In this document: positions 59,228 to 64,000 of the stretch, in pieces
Position numbering within the stretch: position 1 is the first letter of the stretch
Layout: each line of letters begins with the position of its first letter
DNA from: Chlorocebus sabaeus
Taxonomy: Eukaryota; Chordata; Mammalia; Primates; Cercopithecidae
DNA length: 64,000 nucleotides
Assembly: GCF_047675955.1 (NCBI RefSeq)
Contig: NC_132904.1
Location: 64,103,435 to 64,167,434 of the forward strand
Reading direction: 5' to 3'
Translations under genes and position numbers: made by a program
The notes under the pieces: generated by a model
What the model saw: the letters and a program-made list of their open reading frames with translations, nothing else
Database searches by the model: none
What the model was told of the DNA's origin: nothing

Positions 59228-61290
59228 ATGAAGCGTTTCGCTAAGGCTGTTCTTGCGGAATTGGCAAAGGGATATTTGGAAGCCCATAGAGGGCTACGGT
59301 CAAAAAGGACATATCTTCCGTTCAAAACTGGAAAGAAGCTTTCTGAGAAACTGCTCTGTGTTCTGTTAATTCATCTCACAGAGTTACATCTTTCCCTTCC
59401 AGAAGCCTTTTTCTAAGGCTGATCTTGTAGAATCGGCAAAGTTATATTTGGAAGCCCATAGAGGGCTATGGTGAAAAAGGAAATATCTTCCGTTCAAATC
59501 TGGAAAGAAGCTTTCTGAGAAACTGCTCTGTGTTCTGTTAATTCATCTCACAGAGTTACATCTTTCCCTTCAAGAAGCCTTTCTCTAAGGCTGTTCTTGT
59601 GGAATTGGCAAAGTGATATTTGGAAGCCCATAGAGGTCTATGGTGAAAAAGGAAATATCTTCCGTTCAAAACTGGAAAGAAGCTTTCTGAGAAACTGCTC
59701 TGAGTTCTGTTAATTCATCTCACAGAGTTACATCTTTCCCTTCAAGAAGCCTTTCACTAAGGCTGTTCTTGTGGAATTGGCAAAGGGATATTTGGAAGCG
59801 CAAAGAGGGCTATGGTGAAAACGGAAATATCTTCCGTTCAAAACTGGAAAGAAGCTTTCTGAGAAACTGCTCTGTGTTCTGTTAATTCATCTCACAGAGT
59901 TACAGGTTTCCCTTCAAGAAGCCTTTCGCTAAGGCTGATCTTGTGGATTTGGCAAAGTGATATTTGAAAGCCCATAGATGGCTATGGTGAAAAAGGAAAT
60001 ATATTCCGTTCAAAACTGGAAAGAATCTTTCTGAGAAACTGCTCTGTGTTCTGTTAATTCATCTCACAGAGGTACATCCTTCCCTTCTAGAAGCCTTTCG
60101 CTAAGGCTGTTCTTGAGGAATTGGCAAAGGGATATTTGGAAGCGCATAGAGGGCTATGGTGAAAAAGGAAATATCTTCCTTTCAAAACTGGAAAGAAGCT
60201 TTCTGAGAAACAGCTCTGTGTTCTGTTAATTCATCTCACAGAGTTACATGTTTCCCTTCAAGAAGCCTTTCACTAAGGCTATTCCTGTGGAATTGGCAAA
60301 GTGATATTTGGAAGCCCATAGATGGCTATGTTGAAAAAGGAAATATATTCCGTTCAAAACTGGAAAGAATCTTTCTGAGAAACTGCTCTGTGCTCTGTTA
60401 ATTCATCTCACAGAGTTACACCTTTCCCTTCAAGAAGCCTTTCGCTAAGGCTGTACTTGTGGAATTGGCAAAGGGATATTTGACAGCCCATAGAGGGCTA
60501 TGGTGAAAAGGGAAATATCTTCCGTTCAAAACTGGAAAGAAGCTTTCTGAGAAACTGCTCTGTGTTCTGTTAATTCATCTCACAGAGTTACATCTTTCCC
60601 TTCAAGAAGCGTTTCGCTAAGGCTGTTCTTGTGGAACTGGCAAAGGGATATTTGGAAGCCCATAGAGGGCTACGGTGAAAAAGGAAATATCTTCCGTTCA
60701 AAACTGGAAAGAAGCTTTCTGAGAAACTGCTCTGTGTTCTGTTAATTCATCTCACAGAGTTACATCTTTCCCTTCAAGACGCCTTTTTCTAAAGCTCTTC
60801 TTGGGGAATTGGCAAAGGGATATTTGGAAGGCCATAGAGGGCTATGGTGAAAAAGGAATACTTTCCGTTCAATACTGGAAAGAATCTTTCTGAGAAACTG
60901 CTCTGTGTTCTGTTAAGTCATCTCACAGAGTTACATCTTTTCCTTCAAGAAGCCTTTCGCTAAGGCTGTTCTTGTCGAATAGGCAAAGGGATATTTGACA
61001 GCCCATAGAGGGCTATGGTGAAAAAGGAAATATCTTCCGTTCAAAACTGGAAAGAAGCTTTCCGAGAAACTGCTCTGTGTTCTGTTAATTCATCTCACAG
61101 AGTTACATCTTTCCCTTCAAGAAGCCTTTCGCTAAGGCTGTTCTTGAGGAATTGGCAAAGTGATATTTGGAAGGCCATAGAGGTCTATGTTGAAAAAGGA
61201 AATATCTTCCGTTCAAAACTGGAAAGAAGCTTTCTGAGAAACTGCTCTGAGTTCTGTTAATTCATCTCACAGAGTTACATCTTTCCCTTC
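59228..61290 (+). repeat. 12-monomer higher-order unit (2,063 bp), copy 1
   Basis: Starts at CTTCATGAAGCG and contains GGTCAAAAAGGAC, CTTCCAGAAGCC with GGCTGATCTTG, GTTCAAATCTGG, CTTTCTCTAAGG, CTCTGAGTTCTG, GCGCAAAGAGGGC with GAAAACGGAAA, ACAGGTTTCCC, GAGGTACATCC with CTTCTAGAAGCC, CTTCCTTTC, TACATGTTTCCC, GTGCTCTG, GGCTGTACTTG, AAGACGCCTTTTTC and AAGGAATACTTTCC. The next copy follows directly at 2,063 bp (12 monomers less 1 bp). Confidence 0.85.
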
Positions 61291-63353
61291 ATGAAGCGTT
61301 TCGCTAAGGCTGTTCTTGCGGAATTGGCAAAGGGATATTTGGAAGCCCATAGAGGGCTACGGTCAAAAAGGACTTATCTTCCGTTCAAAACTGGAAAGAA
61401 GCTTTCTGAGAAACTGCTCTGTGTTCTGTTAATTCATCTCACAGAGTTACATCTTTCCCTTCCAGAAGCCTTTTTCTAAGGCTGATCTTGTAGAATCGGC
61501 AAAGTTATATTTGGAAGCCCATAGAGGGCTATGGTGAAAAAGGAAATATCTTCCGTTCAAATCTGGAAAGAAGCTTTCTGAGAAACTGCTCTGTGTTCTG
61601 TTAATTCATCTCACAGAGTTACATCTTTCCCTTCAAGAAGCCTTTCTCTAAGGCTGTTCTTGTGGAATTGGCAAAGTGATATTTGGAAGCCCATAGAGGT
61701 CTATGGTGAAAAAGGAAATATCTTCCGTTCAAAACTGGAAAGAAGCTTTCTGAGAAACTGCTCTGAGTTCTGTTAATTCATCTCACAGAGTTACATCTTT
61801 CCCTTCAAGAAGCCTTTCACTAAGGCTGTTCTTGTGGAATTGGCAAAGGGATATTTGGAAGCGCAAAGAGGGCTATGGTGAAAACGGAAATATCTTCCGT
61901 TCAAAACTGGAAAGAAGCTTTCTGAGAAACTGCTCTGTGTTCTGTTAATTCATCTCACAGAGTTACAGGTTTCCCTTCAAGAAGCCTTTCGCTAAGGCTG
62001 ATCTTGTGGATTTGGCAAAGTGATATTTGAAAGCCCATAGATGGCTATGGTGAAAAAGGAAATATATTCCGTTCAAAACTGGAAAGAATCTTTCTGAGAA
62101 ACTGCTCTGTGTTCTGTTAATTCATCTCACAGAGGTACATCCTTCCCTTCTAGAAGCCTTTCGCTAAGGCTGTTCTTGAGGAATTGGCAAAGGGATATTT
62201 GGAAGCGCATAGAGGGCTATGGTGAAAAAGGAAATATCTTCCTTTCAAAACTGGAAAGAAGCTTTCTGAGAAACAGCTCTGTGTTCTGTTAATTCATCTC
62301 ACAGAGTTACATGTTTCCCTTCAAGAAGCCTTTCACTAAGGCTATTCCTGTGGAATTGGCAAAGTGATATTTGGAAGCCCATAGATGGCTATGTTGAAAA
62401 AGGAAATATATTCCGTTCAAAACTGGAAAGAATCTTTCTGAGAAACTGCTCTGTGCTCTGTTAATTCATCTCACAGAGTTACACCTTTCCCTTCAAGAAG
62501 CCTTTCGCTAAGGCTGTACTTGTGGAATTGGCAAAGGGATATTTGACAGCCCATAGAGGGCTATGGTGAAAAGGGAAATATCTTCCGTTCAAAACTGGAA
62601 AGAAGCTTTCTGAGAAACTGCTCTGTGTTCTGTTAATTCATCTCACAGAGTTACATCTTTCCCTTCAAGAAGCGTTTCGCTAAGGCTGTTCTTGTGGAAC
62701 TGGCAAAGGGATATTTGGAAGCCCATAGAGGGCTATCGTGAAAAAGGAAATATCTTCCGTTCAAAACTGGAAAGAAGCTTTCTGAGAAACTGCTCTGTGT
62801 TCTGTTAATTCATCTCACAGAGTTACATCTTTCCCTTCAAGACGCCTTTTTCTAAAGCTCTTCTTGGGGAATTGGCAAAGGGATATTTGGAAGGCCATAG
62901 AGGGCTATGGTGAAAAAGGAATACTTTCCGTTCAATACTGGAAAGAATCTTTCTGAGAAACTGCTCTGTGTTCTGTTAATTCATCTCACAGTGTTACATC
63001 TTTTCCTTCAAGAAGCCTTTCGCTAAGGCTGTTCTTGTCGAATTGGCAAAGGGATATTTGACAGCCCATAGAGGGCTATGGTGAAAAAGGAAATATCTTC
63101 CGTTCAAAACTGGAAAGAAGCTTTCCGAGAAACTGCTCTGTGTTCTGTTAATTCATCTCACAGAGTTACATCTTTCCCTTCAAGAAGCCTTTCGCTAAGG
63201 CTGTTCTTGAGGAATTGGCAAAGTGATATTTGGAAGCCCATAGAGGTCTATGTTGAAAAAGGAAATATCTTCCGTTCAAAACTGGAAAGAAGCTTTCTGA
63301 GAAACTGCTCTGAGTTCTGTTAATTCATCTCACAGAGTTACATCTTTCCCTTC
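61291..63353 (+). repeat. 12-monomer higher-order unit (2,063 bp), copy 2
   Basis: Direct tandem copy of 59228-61290 with few differences: GGACTTATC near 61371 against GGACATATC, CTATCGTG near 62734 against CTACGGTG, CACAGTG near 62989, and a restored AATTGGC near 63042 where copy 1 has AATAGGC. The monomer near 63.24-63.35 kb is a fusion: it starts like the last monomer of copy 1 (GTCTATGTTG) and ends like a monomer further into the unit (AAGCCTTTCAC). Confidence 0.85.
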
Positions 63354-64000
63354 AAGAAGCCTTTCACTAAGGCTGTTCTTGTGGAATTGGCAAAGGGATA
63401 TTTGGAAGCGCAAAGAGGGCTATGGTGAAAAAGGAAATATCTTCCGTTCAAAACTGGAAAGAAGCTTTCTGAGAAACTGCTCTGTGTTCTGTTAATTCAT
63501 CTCACAGAGTTACAGGTTTCCCTTCAAGAAGCCTTTCGCTAAGGCTGATCTTGTGGATTTGGCAAAGTGATATTTGAAAGCCCATAGATGGCTATGGTGA
63601 AAAAGGAAATATATTCCGTTCAAAACTGGAAAGAATCTTTCTGAGAAACTGCTCTGTGTTCTGTTAATTCATCTCACAGAGTTACATCCTTCCCTTCTAG
63701 AAGCCTTTCGCTAAGGCTCTTCTTGAGGAATTGGCAAAGGGATATTTGGAAGCGCATAGAGGGCTATCGTGAAAAAGGAAATATCTTCCGTTCAAAACTG
63801 GAAAGAAGCTTTCTGAGAAACAGCTCTGTGTTCTGTTAATTCATCTCACAGAGTTACATGTTTCCCTTCAAGAAGCCTTTCACTAAGGCTATTCTTGTGG
63901 AATTGGCAAAGTGATATTTGGAAGCCCATAGATGGCTATGTTGAAAAAGGAAATATATTCCGTTCAAAACTGGAAAGAATCTTTCTGAGAAACTGCTCTT
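63354..64000 (+). repeat. 12-monomer unit, partial copy 3 lacking three monomers
   Basis: GCGCAAAGAGGGC lies at 59798, 61861 and 63408. The last gap is 1,547 bp instead of 2,063, a shortfall of exactly 516 bp or three monomers. The rest tracks copy 2 to the window end (ACAGGTTTCCC, CTTCTAGAAGCC, TACATGTTTCCC, GATGGCTATGTTG). The A of GAAAACGG in the first two copies is back to GAAAAAGG here. The unit continues beyond the window. Confidence 0.8.

Larger units (their letters stand above)
1..64000 (+). repeat. Alpha-satellite tandem array, about 372 head-to-tail monomers of about 172 bp
   Basis: The window is filled from end to end by one repeat of about 172 bp, always in the same orientation. 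Landmarks recur in fixed order: GAGGGCTATGGTGAAAAAGG, the HindIII hexamer AAGCTT, a TTAATTCATCTCACAGAG block, CCCTTCAAGAAGCC, and GGCAAAGGGATATTTGG. The order and several stretches (CTCACAGAGTT, GGATATTTGG, GGAAATATCTTC) are those of primate alpha satellite, the DNA on which centromeric chromatin forms. A 172-bp monomer with a HindIII site and no two-type dimer alternation fits the guenon group of Old World monkeys; this assignment is from knowledge of the family and was not searched. I saw no inversion, no interspersed element and no non-satellite island. Small indels (171-bp units are common) pull block offsets a few bases below exact multiples of 172. Confidence 0.97.
52166..64000 (+). repeat. 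Domain F: 10-monomer and 12-monomer repeated units
   Basis: About 69 monomers. The left half has a block of about 1.69 kb in three copies. Between copies 1 and 2, about 53.87-55.62 kb holds two pieces. The first (53.9-54.49 kb) is shared with 59.2-59.8 kb. The second (54.5-55.5 kb) resembles domains D and E (ACCTCTTTCCC, CATACAGGG, CTCTCTG, CAACTTTTCC, CATCACACAG). The right part is a 2,063-bp tandem repeat running off the window. Confidence 0.75.

Noticed and set aside
1..64000. CRISPR-like or other array with repeats and spacers
   Set aside because: The repeat is continuous with no unique spacers. The period and landmarks are those of primate alpha satellite.
1..64000. Macaque/baboon-type dimeric alpha satellite (about 340 bp)
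   Set aside because: Adjacent monomers do not alternate between two diverged types. Shared variants recur at many spacings, none of them a general two-monomer step.
1..64000. A previously undescribed gene system
   Set aside because: I looked for non-satellite islands, strand changes and period breaks and saw none. The notable content is the organisation of the repeat itself.

Overview
The whole 64-kb window is one uninterrupted head-to-tail array of alpha-satellite DNA, the primate centromeric repeat. The period is close to 172 bp, so about 372 monomers fit. All monomers face the same way. I found no unique sequence, no transposable element and no believable gene. The monomers resemble the classical 172-bp alpha satellite of African green monkeys: a HindIII site sits in most units, neighbours are alike, and the two-type dimer pattern known from macaques and baboons is absent. 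The likely source is therefore an Old World monkey of the guenon group (Chlorocebus, Cercopithecus or a relative). This assignment rests on memory of the family, not on a search.

Each monomer carries a pJ-alpha-type box at the position where CENP-B boxes occur in other alpha satellites, and I found no full CENP-B box. Two short inverted repeats recur in nearly every monomer. Three CpG positions recur and are often decayed to TpG or CpA.

The array is not a featureless monomeric ladder. Shared variants show long multi-monomer blocks copied at offsets that are near-whole multiples of 172 bp. Domain A (1 to about 11.45 kb) is closest to the consensus and holds blocks repeated at offsets of 2,577, 4,637, 5,670 and 7,214 bp plus an 858-bp (5-monomer) duplication. 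Domain B (about 11.45-21.9 kb) is more diverged. It has one unit in 24-monomer and 17-monomer forms whose difference is fully explained by one single-monomer loss and one 6-monomer duplication. Domain C (about 21.9-28.5 kb) is a mosaic of short pieces seen elsewhere. Domain D (about 28.5-36.4 kb) is a clean tandem duplication of a 23-monomer, 3,952-bp unit. Domain E (about 36.4-52.2 kb) begins with a mosaic and continues with three copies of a roughly 30-monomer unit that share flanks but differ in the middle, including a 1,375-bp, 8-monomer duplication. Domain F (about 52.2-64 kb) has a three-copy block of about 1.7 kb and ends in a 12-monomer, 2,063-bp unit whose last copy lacks exactly three monomers.

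There are no genes to work together. The biology is that of a centromere (a kinetochore-chromatin substrate and heterochromatin) evolving by unequal exchange. The short open frames of about 62-116 codons are by-products of the repeat. All comparisons were made by eye, so block edges are good to tens of bases.
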